A stretch of 64,000 bases of DNA from Pachyseris speciosa (taxonomy: Eukaryota; Cnidaria; Anthozoa; Scleractinia; Pachyseridae), in contig JAEMWC010000010.1 of the NCBI GenBank assembly GCA_016490735.1, forward strand, positions 62,001-126,000, in the 5' to 3' direction. The notes under the pieces are model-generated. The model saw only the letters and a program-made list of their open reading frames with translations. It ran no database searches and was not told the origin of the DNA. The position numbers and the translations under genes are program-made. Positions 52,672 to 61,679 of this stretch are shown here, in pieces. Each line of letters starts with the position of its first letter. The first letter of the stretch is position 1.

Positions 52672-52805
52672 CAATTCTGTGGAGGAGGAGGAGGTTTTTC
52701 TTCCACCACCGTCACTTCAAATTCTGAATCGGGTATGTCGGTACATTCTTTCAGCAATTTGGCAATCGCCTCTTCCATTTCGTTCTCAACAGACATTTTG
52801 GTCAT
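52671..52805 (-). CDS. 44-aa acidic ORF preceding the GRF gene
   Basis: Begins MTKMSVENEMEEA and ends in EEKPPPPPQN. Starts right after the minus TATA (52831-52840). Its TGA overlaps the next ATG as TGATG. Either a short separate peptide with coupled re-initiation, or the N-terminus of the GRF protein after a frameshift. Confidence 0.5.
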   Translation of the reverse strand: MTKMSVENEMEEAIAKLLKECTDIPDSEFEVTVVEEKPPPPPQN

Positions 52806-52830
52806 AATATTGTGACTATTACACTCCTCA

Positions 52831-53019
52831 ATTTATACCTTTTCGCTGAATTTCAGCTGACCATTCAGGACACTTCATGACCAAATAAGGGCATCGCATG
52901 ATGTTGCGGTCGATTCGGAGCTGACCAATCGGGACACTTCATGTCCAAATAAGGGCATCGCATGATGTTGCGGTCGATTCGGAGCTGACCAATCGGTGCG
53001 TTTCAGTAAACTATAAATA
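52831..53019. promoter_or_regulatory. Divergent promoter with two CArG boxes and CCAAT boxes
   Basis: A minus-strand TATA (AGGTATAAAT, 52831-52840) and a plus-strand TATA (TATAAATA, 53012-53019) face apart. Between them a ~64-bp unit is repeated about twice. Each copy holds CCAAATAAGG (52881-52890 and 52945-52954), a perfect CC(A/T)6GG, and a CCAAT (52925 and 52989). It drives the GRF gene leftward and the accessory cluster rightward. Confidence 0.75.
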
Positions 53020-53078
53020 CCGGGCAGCTAACCATTCCATTTCATCCAGCAAGTAAACGCTTTCACATTAAATACGAG

Positions 53079-53084
53079 GTGAGT
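53079..53084 (+). other. Strong splice donor after the leader exon
   Basis: GAG|GTGAGT. The exon from ~53040 would be a ~40-nt non-coding leader. Candidate acceptors are at 53895 (TTCTCTTTCAG) and 54474 (TTTTTTTTTCCAG), each just before an ORF start. Confidence 0.55.
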
Positions 53085-53085
53085 C

Positions 53086-53568
53086 ATGACTACTGTATGT
53101 ATGACAATCGTGATACACGGTTTCCACACGATGGATGGTTACGATGTGAGAGAGATGGGCATTGCCAGTCATGAAGGTCAATTGGCGACTTTTGATAGAT
53201 TCTTTTCTGCCAAAGGTCCTGCGAGTCCTGAAACGCTACGACAAGACACGGCTCTTCACGGTCTTTCTTTCGTACCGTGCAGGGGTTTTCACTATTTCTC
53301 ACAAGATAAGGTCAAAGATGTCATAAAAAATGCTTGGCGAATATTGTCGACTGCAGGACGACAGCGAGTGGCCATTTGCGCAGCCTCCTCTTTACTGAAC
53401 GAATGGGTGAACGATCCCGATCTACCTCCCTTTGACATTCATCCTTTGGAGTCATTCAAAGACAAACCCATAGGGACCGCTACCGTAATCTCCACGACAC
53501 GTGTGACCACCACCACCACGCAGCCGCTTCCCTTTGGCACGATCATTGCGCTCGCATTCTCTGCGTAA
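53086..53568 (+). CDS. Nuclease-like accessory ORF 1 (paralogue of 54492)
   Basis: 160 residues. IHGFHTMDGYDVREMG and ALHGLSFVP correspond to IDGFQ...REL and HGLTFRP in the ORF at 54492. Related small proteins in transposons look like RNase H-fold exonucleases. Here the Asp of the first strand is replaced (VIHGF), so activity is doubtful. The ATG lies seven bases inside a possible intron. The Thr-rich C-terminus is unlike the paralogue. Confidence 0.55.
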   Translation: MTTVCMTIVIHGFHTMDGYDVREMGIASHEGQLATFDRFFSAKGPASPETLRQDTALHGLSFVPCRGFHYFSQDKVKDVIKNAWRILSTAGRQRVAICAASSLLNEWVNDPDLPPFDIHPLESFKDKPIGTATVISTTRVTTTTTQPLPFGTIIALAFSA

Positions 53569-53582
53569 AGTTAGCGAACGCC

Positions 53583-53900
53583 TTGAACACTGCTCTTCCC
53601 TCAGCCGAGGAGGTAAACAAGCAGCGAGTCTTATGGCAGCGACGGTGTGACAGAATATTAGACAAAGTATTGTGCGAATACTGCATTGAAGAGAAAGATG
53701 AGGCGTATGAAAAAGGAGAGGGGTTAGATTGGCGTCCCGACACGGGGTGTGGGGAATGTCGTCTCGTACGCTATATACTAGATGAACACATTTCAGACCG
53801 TCACGGTAGAACTGAACCCCCCGTTTACAAAGATGAAACTCTCTCGACCATGTGGAAGTGGACACCCGCTGATCCCTTCTATTCTTCTCTTTCAGAATGA
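53583..53900 (+). CDS. Small accessory ORF, unknown, with CxxC pairs
   Basis: 105 codons. Contains CEYC and CGEC, spaced ~35 residues, and an acidic/Trp-containing end (STMWKWTP). Its TGA overlaps the next ATG (ATGA at 53897-53900). Not recognised; it may partly be intron. Confidence 0.4.
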   Translation: MNTALPSAEEVNKQRVLWQRRCDRILDKVLCEYCIEEKDEAYEKGEGLDWRPDTGCGECRLVRYILDEHISDRHGRTEPPVYKDETLSTMWKWTPADPFYSSLSE

Positions 53901-54427
53901 ATCTCCAAAACACAACTTCAACCATCATATCGGGAGGAGCCAGAGGAGTGGACATGTATGTAGAATACTTATGCAAGAGGACACAACGTGAATGTGTAGT
54001 GTTGATACCTCCCTGTCATCCGAGATCCAAATTCATTCAACCTCTGACGACTGAGCAGATGCGAGAAGGTCATTCTATAGTACAGCAGGCCTCCCTCGAT
54101 CTGAACAAGACCATTTCATCTCCCATCACCCTACAATACTTGACCCGCAACTATCACATGGTCAAGAACGCTTCGATGGTTTTGGTGTTCAGTTATTTTG
54201 ACAACGACCGACAGCAGATCATTGGAGGCTCTGGCTGGACGGCCGCCATCGCAATTCGCTTGAAAAAACCCCTTTATTTCTTTGATGGGAACTCGGATCG
54301 TTGGTATTATTGGCTGAATGACACCTTCGTGGAGTGTGACGGAATGGGAGATCTGACCATTCAACCCCCACTCTTGAGCGAGACAACATTGCCATTGCAG
54401 GCACCCGCGAACCCAATAACCAGATAA
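53897..54427 (+). CDS. SLOG/DprA-like nucleotide-binding protein
   Basis: 176 residues. IISGGARGVDMYVEYLC matches the Gly-rich loop of the DprA/SLOG (lysine decarboxylase-like Rossmann) superfamily. Later LTRNYHMVKNASMVLVF matches the Arg-Asn and hydrophobic strand, and GGSGWTAAIAIRLKKPLYFF the Gly-Gly-Thr-type turn with the last strand. The usual first strand before SGGA is short or missing, so an upstream exon may add it. SLOG proteins bind nucleotides or NAD-derived messengers. The role here is unknown. Confidence 0.68.
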   Translation: MNLQNTTSTIISGGARGVDMYVEYLCKRTQRECVVLIPPCHPRSKFIQPLTTEQMREGHSIVQQASLDLNKTISSPITLQYLTRNYHMVKNASMVLVFSYFDNDRQQIIGGSGWTAAIAIRLKKPLYFFDGNSDRWYYWLNDTFVECDGMGDLTIQPPLLSETTLPLQAPANPITR

Positions 54428-54491
54428 CACAAGCCATGGACTCTCTGTTCAGTATTTAATTTTTTTTTCCAGACCCCTCAACAACATTTGT

Positions 54492-54968
54492 ATGTGTATA
54501 GACATTGATGGTTTTCAAACAAAGGACACTTTTATTGTAAGAGAACTAGGATGGAGCGACGGTGACTCTGCGTCTTGTTTTCATTACACGCATGACGTCC
54601 ATTTTTCAAACTTGACCTTAAAGGACAAAAAAACAGTGAACTACGTTCGTCACAAAATACATGGATTGACTTTTCGCCCATCTCCAAAGGAACATAGATA
54701 CTTTCATCTACACAAGCAAGACGAACTACGCTATGACATCCAAGAACTCTACGAACTCCACGCTACCAAAGACAAATCTCTGGTTGCTTACAAAGGAGGA
54801 CACCTAGAAAAGAACATATTGCAAGAACTCGACATACCCCACATCGATCTCGAAACTTTACAGTGTCCCACCTATAACACTTTACAAAAACTCATGGTCC
54901 TCAGAGGAATTGTGTATGTCATGCAAAAAACCTTCACTGCGCCATGGCAGAAACCAGACTGTTCATGA
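54492..54968 (+). CDS. Nuclease-like accessory ORF 2
   Basis: 158 residues. IDIDGFQTKDTFIVREL at the start carries the acidic first strand. IHGLTF follows, then VAYKGGHLEKNIL and DLETLQCPTY, a layout I associate with small RNase H-fold (DEDD-like) exonuclease proteins in animal transposons. Preceded by an acceptor-like T-run and CCAG at 54474. It converges on the ORF at 54963 with a six-base overlap. Confidence 0.6.
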   Translation: MCIDIDGFQTKDTFIVRELGWSDGDSASCFHYTHDVHFSNLTLKDKKTVNYVRHKIHGLTFRPSPKEHRYFHLHKQDELRYDIQELYELHATKDKSLVAYKGGHLEKNILQELDIPHIDLETLQCPTYNTLQKLMVLRGIVYVMQKTFTAPWQKPDCS

Positions 54969-55412
54969 AGTGGTATAACAAACATTGTCTTGATAACCAA
55001 GCAGGATAGAAAAGTCCACTTCTTCAAGTTCATTTGTACATAAAATTCGCTTCTCTTCTTCTTGACTTGTAATTAAACTCAGCATTTTGTTCAAAAGTCG
55101 TAAATCTTTCTTGTGCTCCTGGCGTCTTTTATACCTTTCATAAGTCAACCTCCTTTCAACTGAATCATATCTTAACTGATATTGCGCTCTACGTTTGACT
55201 CGATACTCCTTTGTCATCCTCATCTCTCTCGTGTGCCTGCCATACTCTTTATTTGCTTTAAGCAATGATTTCAGCTTCGTGTTTTCAGTGATGACACCAT
55301 TCTGAATCGTATACACGCTATAGTCTCTTCCTTGAAAAACACCTCGTGAATACAGTTTAATCCTACGAAACGTATAAGCATATTCGATCATGTGTTGCTC
55401 CTCCAATCCCAT
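54963..55412 (-). CDS. Unknown basic, coiled-coil-like ORF
   Basis: 149 residues from the ATG at 55412. The first third is beta-like with many Tyr and Arg. The middle is a long Arg/Lys/Glu helix ([18 protein letters not shown]). The end is acidic. It starts beside the TA repeat and is divergent from the polymerase gene. No family recognised. Confidence 0.55.
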   Translation of the reverse strand: MGLEEQHMIEYAYTFRRIKLYSRGVFQGRDYSVYTIQNGVITENTKLKSLLKANKEYGRHTREMRMTKEYRVKRRAQYQLRYDSVERRLTYERYKRRQEHKKDLRLLNKMLSLITSQEEEKRILCTNELEEVDFSILLGYQDNVCYTTS

Positions 55413-55442
55413 GTTCACAATACCCAACTACCCACACACACA

Positions 55443-55444
<2 letters not shown>

Positions 55445-55534
<90 letters not shown>
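55445..55534. repeat. (TA)n microsatellite
   Basis: About 45 TA units between two divergent genes of the Polinton. Spurious Tyr-Ile ORFs arise here. Confidence 0.97.
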
Positions 55535-55535
<1 letters not shown>

Positions 55536-55541
55536 TCATAT

Positions 55542-55591
55542 TACCCATGGGGGTGTATCCCTCATTTCCTCCAAAAATATATATATATAAG
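55542..55591 (+). promoter_or_regulatory. Polymerase promoter: CCCATGGG motif and TATA
   Basis: TTACCCATGGGGG at 55541-55553 and ATATATATATAAG at 55578-55591, ~20 bp before the ATG at 55606. Same order and spacing as at 33931-33984. Confidence 0.6.
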
Positions 55592-55605
55592 ACTGCCACT
55601 TTGAC

Positions 55606-58600
55606 ATGGTTTTCTCAATCATGACCAAGCGCTCGCAAGATGATGATGAGTTGGACCTCCACCACAGTGATGATGAGGACGATCCCTTTACCTCTTTTCC
55701 GAATTCGCTTCGATGCCACTGGTCAGCGACGACGTTGGCGTAATGTGGTTCAAGGTCAACAATTTCACGCCACCATAATTCAACTTCGTGCACCAAGTCA
55801 AAGAGATGACTTAGGCACTCAATTAACCGATGCTTTACAGAGGGCCATCGAATTGGAATTACGGCGACTAGGTGCACATGCCAGCGACCGCGTCAATTTC
55901 ACCATTCAAGCTCATGGTTTCACTCATGCCTTTCAGTCAATCAATTTCCAAGTGGCTGAATTCATGCAACGCACCATGAGATTAGATGAATTACTACGAA
56001 ACTTAGCTTCCAAGTTGAATTCAAACGAATCCTTTGACACGGAAGGAGGGATGGAAATCACTTTCAACCTCATCAGCATGCCAAACCCCGGCAGGGGGCG
56101 TAAATCACGCAACGTGGGCACTCAATGTCTCGACAAAGTCAACAAAAGAAAAAAGTGCATCATTCCCATCAACAATGATGATGATCTCTGCTGTGCGCGG
56201 GCCATAGTCACCATGAATCACATTGTCACAAGCAAGATGGTTCCGTTGGCGTCAACTCCTGGATCAGTCTACGACGCGGTCTACCTGTGCAAACAACTCA
56301 GGCTGAAGCTTTACACAGAGAAGCAATGGTTCCATTGGGGGCTTGTGGTATTCCAGAACTCAAACAATTCCAAGCTGTATTGGCTCCATCCTACCAGTTA
56401 ATAGTGATGTGCCGTTCCAAACCGTTTATGATCCTCTACAAGGGTCCCGATGCCCCACATCAAATTCGCCTCTTGAAATCCAACTCACACTACGACGGAT
56501 GCACCTCGTTTCCAGCTTTTGTAAACCGTAGTTACTTTTGCTTGGATTGTGAAAAAGGCTTCAACACCAGCGATGTTGCGCATCATCCATGCCAGGGACG
56601 AATTTGTCAATGCTGTCAGCGCAACGATTGTCCGGATTACAACAGACACAATCGCCCCACTCTACTATGCACTGCTTGTCACTGCCGATTCCACGGACCC
56701 TCCTGCAACAACATCACCTCGACAAAATGCAATGTCAAAAAATTCGAACCTGTCCCTCCTGTCAATCCAAGTACACCGTCAACAAGAAGAACCGTCACCA
56801 ATGCGGCAAAGCCAGATGTCCGTGCTGTAAAGAGATTGTCACGCTTGCAGATCATCGATGTTACATTCAACCCGCCTCCCAAAATGAAGATGAATGCGAC
56901 ACACTATCAAAATGGCGCATGGTCAAACAAAAAGCAGAAGAAGATGGCGAGTCCCCACCTCCGCCTCCACCCCTCATGGTCTATGCCGACATCGAAGCCA
57001 TGCAAATGCCAGACCGTTCTTTCACTCCCATTCTTCTCTGCTACCGAACAGATGAAGATCCAACCACCCACGACTTGCATGGCGAAGATTGCTGCACACA
57101 ATTCATCCACGCCTTAGATGATCTGACAACACTCGTCGATGCAGACGATGACCGCCCTGTCATTATCATCTTCCACAATCTAAAAGGCTTCGATGGTGTC
57201 TTCATCATGAATGCCCTCTACGCAGAACAGCGACAAGTCGACTCTCAACTGACCATAGGTGCCAAAGTCTTATCATTCGCCAGCGGTTGCCTCACCTTCA
57301 AAGACTCTCTCTGCTTTTTACCCATGCCTCTCGCCGCCTTTCCAGCCACATTCGGTCTCACAGAACTCAAAAAGGGCTTCTTTCCTCACGAATTCAACAC
57401 TCCTGACAATCAATCTTACGTGGGGCGCATACCCGACGAGCACTTCTACGATCCCGACGGCATGTCTCCAGCCAAGCGTCGTGAATTCCTTCAATGGTAT
57501 CAACATGAATTAGAAAGAAACGCTCTTTTTCATTTCAAGAATGAAATGACATCGTATTGTCACTCTGACGTCCATCTTCTTCAGGCTGCCTGTCAAGTCT
57601 TCGTCAAAGACTTCAAAGAAAAAGCTTCCTTCAATCCACTACAACAATGTGTCACCATTGCTTCTTCCTGCAACCTTTACTGGCGGATGCATCATTTACC
57701 CGAAGACACCATTGCCGTAGAACCTGTGACTGGTTGGCGAGGGGCAAATGTCAATCAATCCTTCAAAGCTTTGCAGTGGTTACACTTCCTCAATCATCAA
57801 TTACACCGGGAAGGAGATGTTCACAATCACATTCGACACGTCAGAAATGGTGGTGAACAGAGAATCACCTTACCTGGTACTTTCTTCTTCGTCGATGGTT
57901 ACGATCCTTCAACACGCACCGTTTATGAATTCCATGGTTGCTTTTGGCACGGATGTCCCACTTGCCACCCCACCAATCGACACTCGAAACGAACCATTCA
58001 TGCTGACAGAACCATGGAAGAAGTCTACCAGGCCACTTTACAGAAATCACAATTGATCACACAATTACACCGTGATAGAAATGTGGGAATGTCAATGGGA
58101 TGCCTTACTGAAGACAGACTCTCAAGCCGCTACCTTCGTTTCCACTTTTCAACTCGTCTCACCTCTCGAACCTCGCGATGCTTTCTTCGGAGGGAGAACG
58201 GGTGCCGTAGCACTCCATGCCGTAGCCGATCAAACTCAAAACGAAGTCATTCGCTACGTGGACGTCACTTCCCTGTATCCTTGGGTCAACAAAACAGCGT
58301 GCTATCCCATTGGACACCCCCACATCATCACCAACCCGGGACACGCCGACATTTCCCTCTTCTTCGGTTTTGCCAAAGTCACCATTCTTCCCCCTCCAAG
58401 TCTCCTACACTCCGTTCTACCAGTCAGAAGTGGTCAGAAATTAACCTTTCCTCTATGTCAATCTTGCGTGAAAGAACAACAAGCCAAACCCATGTTAGAA
58501 CGCTCTGCCACCTGCCACCATTTCGACGAGTCGCGCGCCATGACAGGTACTTGGTGTACCCCAGAAATACAAGTGGCCGTACAGAAGGGGTACATCATCC

Positions 58601-59601
58601 ACACCATTCACGAAGTATGGCACTTCCCACCAGATCAACGCAAAGAAGGCTTATTCGCCGAATATGTCAATACCTGGCTTAAAATCAAACAAGAAGCCGC
58701 TGGCTGGCCCCGATGGTGTGACACGGAAGAAAAAAAGCAGCAATACATTCAGAATTACAAGCAAAGAGAAGGTATCACCTTAGAATACGACAAGATAAAG
58801 AAGAACCCCGGTTTGAAAGCCTTGGCAAAACTCATGTTAAACAGTTTCTGGGGCAAGTTTGGCGAACGTCAGAACAAACCCTGCACCGAAACCATCACTC
58901 AACCACAAGCTTTATTCGACACTCTAACAGACAGCACCAAAAATGTCACCACCCTTCGCATGTGCACCGACGATGTATTAGAAGCCGTCTACACTCGCGA
59001 AACCGACGCCGTCCCCACCAGCAACAAAACAAACATTTTCATTGCTGCTTTCACCACATGCTGGGCCAGATTGAAACTATACTCGTACCTCGATCTTCTC
59101 CAATCTCAAGTCCTCTATTACGACACGGACTCCGTGATTTACAAATGGAAAGAAGGACAACCCTCGGTTCCTCTAGGTGATTACCTCGGTGACATGACTG
59201 ATGAACTGGATGGTGACGTTATCACAGAATTTGTATCGGGTGGTGCCAAAAACTACGCCTACACCACCCAAAATGGAAAGACGGAATGCAAAGTGCGCGG
59301 CTTCACTCTAAACACTCGCAACAACGCCCTTCTCAACTTCACATCCATGCGAGATCACATTCTAGCCGAACTGGACGATCCACAAGACCGACGAAGATGC
59401 ATTCCCACCACCAATCCCAATTTCTTCAAAAGAGACACTGAAAATAAACGCATCAAACTCACTCATCAAATAAAACAATATGGTTTAGTCTTTGACAAAC
59501 GCGTCATTGACACAACCACCAAATACAGTCTTCCATACGGCTATCATCGTGACATTGATGACCTGGACGACGCTTTAGCCAATGACTTGGCAGCTTTGTA
59601 A
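55606..59601 (+). pseudogene. Protein-primed DNA polymerase B, several frameshifts
   Basis: About 1300 codons spread over four frame changes, near 55690, 56280, 56740 (an A6 run) and 58085. The N-terminal region is followed by Cys-rich fingers. The exonuclease domain carries VYADIEAM, FHNLKGFDGVF and YCHSDVHLL. The polymerase domain carries motif A VDVTSLYP, motif B KLMLNSFWGKFG and motif C YYDTDSV, typical of the Polinton/adenovirus protein-primed group. Catalytic residues are all present but in separate frames, so this copy should not make a working enzyme unless some breaks are assembly errors. Confidence 0.95.
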
Positions 59602-59621
59602 TTGCATTTATGATTGTCAAT

Positions 59622-59775
59622 TCAATAAACATGTTGAAACTGTATCGTTTGCGTGACTTGTAATTTGATGCGAAATGATGAAAACGTGACACAACTCTGA
59701 TTGGTTGAATTTGATCACGTTACCCACATGCCCTCTCCTCATTGGTTACGTCCTGAAGTTACCACTAACACTACT
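59622..59775. repeat. Polinton right TIR
   Basis: Reverse complement of 31794-31945. The inner end holds AATAAA (59624-59629), 23 bp after the polymerase stop. Confidence 0.95.
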
Positions 59776-59781
59776 AATGTT
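59776..59781. other. Target-site duplication, right
   Basis: AATGTT, identical to 31788-31793. Confidence 0.92.
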
Positions 59782-60110
59782 ATTGACAAAGGCTCTTTTC
59801 GTATTAGAAAAACTTTGGAGGCTTGGCACAGCTCTGCTACCAAGCATGCTGACAATAATTCTAAGCCAACCGATTCCAAACCAATACAGCATTCTTTTTA
59901 ATCAATAGTAATTGTTTAATTTACACATTTTTACCTTGCTTTTGTCTTCTTATCATTTTTATCTCGCCTTTTCTTGCATATATTTTCTCATTTAGTCGCG
60001 TTTCATTTTTATCCGTCGAAGACTGTAGATCGACAGCCGAAAGCTCATGTTCTTTTTAAAATTTTTTAGCCAGTGAACGTTTTTAAAGTAATTTCATTAT
60101 GTCTTATCCT
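59782..60110 (+). mobile_element. 3' end of the split Penelope-like element
   Basis: The frame to 59901 reads GSFRIRKTLEAWHSSATKHADNN in part (RKTLEAWHSSATKHADNN), the C-terminal end of the Penelope GIY-YIG protein, continuing from 31787. The following ~200 bp, with GACAGCCGAAAGCTC, looks like its 3' UTR. Confidence 0.8.
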
Positions 60111-61600
60111 GGTTGCGCTTCAATCTTTAATTAAAATATTACTATCTATTCTCCGAGACCCAGAGGCAATTTCTTACGGCGGAGCGATTATTCTCTTCGT
60201 CCCGACCCGACAAACTGTCCCCAAGTCACGTCCCGAAAATGATTATTACCAAACCAAACAGAACATTTTACGTAACGCATGAACAAAACATAGCGAGTAG
60301 ATTGGTGCAACTAAAATAAGTTTTGATTTCATAATAGCCAACTTCGCCAACGTCCTTCTTGCGAAACGTCTGCAATACTATACGGGAATGTTTAAACTGG
60401 CTAATCTTTGTAATCTTCGGGGCCTCGAACAAACCGCGGGGCCTCGATCAAACGCCCCAGGCGTTTATTTTAAAATAACTAGTTTTCAGAAAATGTGATG
60501 TCTAAATTAAGCAAGCTGCATGTATTTTTCTTTAAGAATAGAGTACTGATTGGGTAGCAGTTGTTGCCGGCATTACTTACCAGCAACAACAAAAACAAAT
60601 GTTACTTCTTAAAATATCACTTTGACGAATACAAAAGCAGAAATTCGGAGCATTGGAGTGCTCGCGCTGCCGGTGATTATAACAGTACCACATAGACTTT
60701 TGCTGATTAATAATAATAATAATAATATATTTTAACAGGATGACCATTTCAGTTATAAAAACTGCTATGAATATGGGTCTTGTGCAAAGTGAATAAAAAT
60801 CGAACTTAACAAGACAATACTGTGAAACTATATGCATTGATGTCTAGTACTGTCCGGATAAAAGTTATATACAACCATTACACAGGGTAGCGACCTCATA
60901 AAAAGGCTCTCTTAGTCGACTCTAGATTGACTGTATCAATAGATAACTTATCCTTAGTCCTAGTCCGGCCCCTGCTAAACATAAATATCATAAGTTTGCT
61001 GATGAAAATAACTTGGGGCTTGTCCATGAAGACAATTCTTGACCAGCTTAACAATATGTTTCTCTCTTCTCGTCATAAGAAGGTCCCAGCCAAGATTGCA
61101 GATATGCAGATAGATAGCAGATATGCGTGGTTTTTCCCATTTTTAGTAAAGTAAATTCTCCACCCTTCAAGTGAACAGTGGTCTTTTCTATCTCGTAGAT
61201 ACAGTTATTATGTCGATCCTGTTTATGATTCACCGGGTACAAACCGACAATTTTGTGATGCAGGGAGCGAATGAGACACTCCTATAAAAGCAGAGGAATT
61301 TATGGCTTAGTTACATTTACTAGGGTAAACAACTTACTAAATAAATACAAAAATGCATTTGTTTTGTTGTGCCCTCGGAAAAACAAATTTTTGACAGGCC
61401 TATTCTACTGAACACGTACGCGCTTTAAGCCTGACAAGGACTGACGCACTGAGGGCAAGCAAAATACATCTGTGCAGAATTGAGGCACGTAGATTGGTGA
61501 AAAGTTCCATAAAAAGAAATTAATTTTATCAACTGAAAGTTATGATTGGCGGGAATATGTTTTCATCAATGATTGACGTGCTGCAAATCGTGAGAAAGAA
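60111..61600. other. Intergenic, no gene seen
   Basis: AT-rich. Contains an (AAT)n patch at 60708-60728 and no ORF with recognisable features. The last ~200 bp approach the receptor promoter. Confidence 0.5.
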
Positions 61601-61613
61601 CCAACTGAACCTT

Positions 61614-61630
61614 CAGCATAAATAGAGCAA
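61614..61630 (+). promoter_or_regulatory. TATA box of receptor copy 5
   Basis: CAGCATAAATAGAGCAACG, ~60 bp before the ATG, matching the other receptor promoters. The segment between TATA and ATG is shorter here. Confidence 0.78.
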
Positions 61631-61679
61631 CGTTGGCCTTAAAACGGAGAGACAACAGCAGGACTATCAGAAAGTGAAA

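Larger units (their letters stand above)
31794..59775. mobile_element. Maverick/Polinton (adintovirus-like) element
   Basis: A ~27.98 kb virus-like DNA transposon. It has ~150-bp TIRs starting AGTAGTGTTAGTGG and a 6-bp target duplication AATGTT (31788-31793 and 59776-59781), the duplication length known for Polintons. It encodes the diagnostic set: protein-primed DNA polymerase B, retroviral-type integrase, adenovirus-type cysteine protease, FtsK/HerA-type ATPase, double-jelly-roll major capsid and penton-like protein. About 4.7 kb is an internal tandem duplication. Several replication and packaging genes are frameshifted, so this copy looks defective, yet its near-identical TIRs suggest a fairly recent insertion. 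Confidence 0.97.

Noticed and set aside
55390..55604. Open frames made almost only of Tyr and Ile
   Set aside because: They are read-through of the (TA)n microsatellite.
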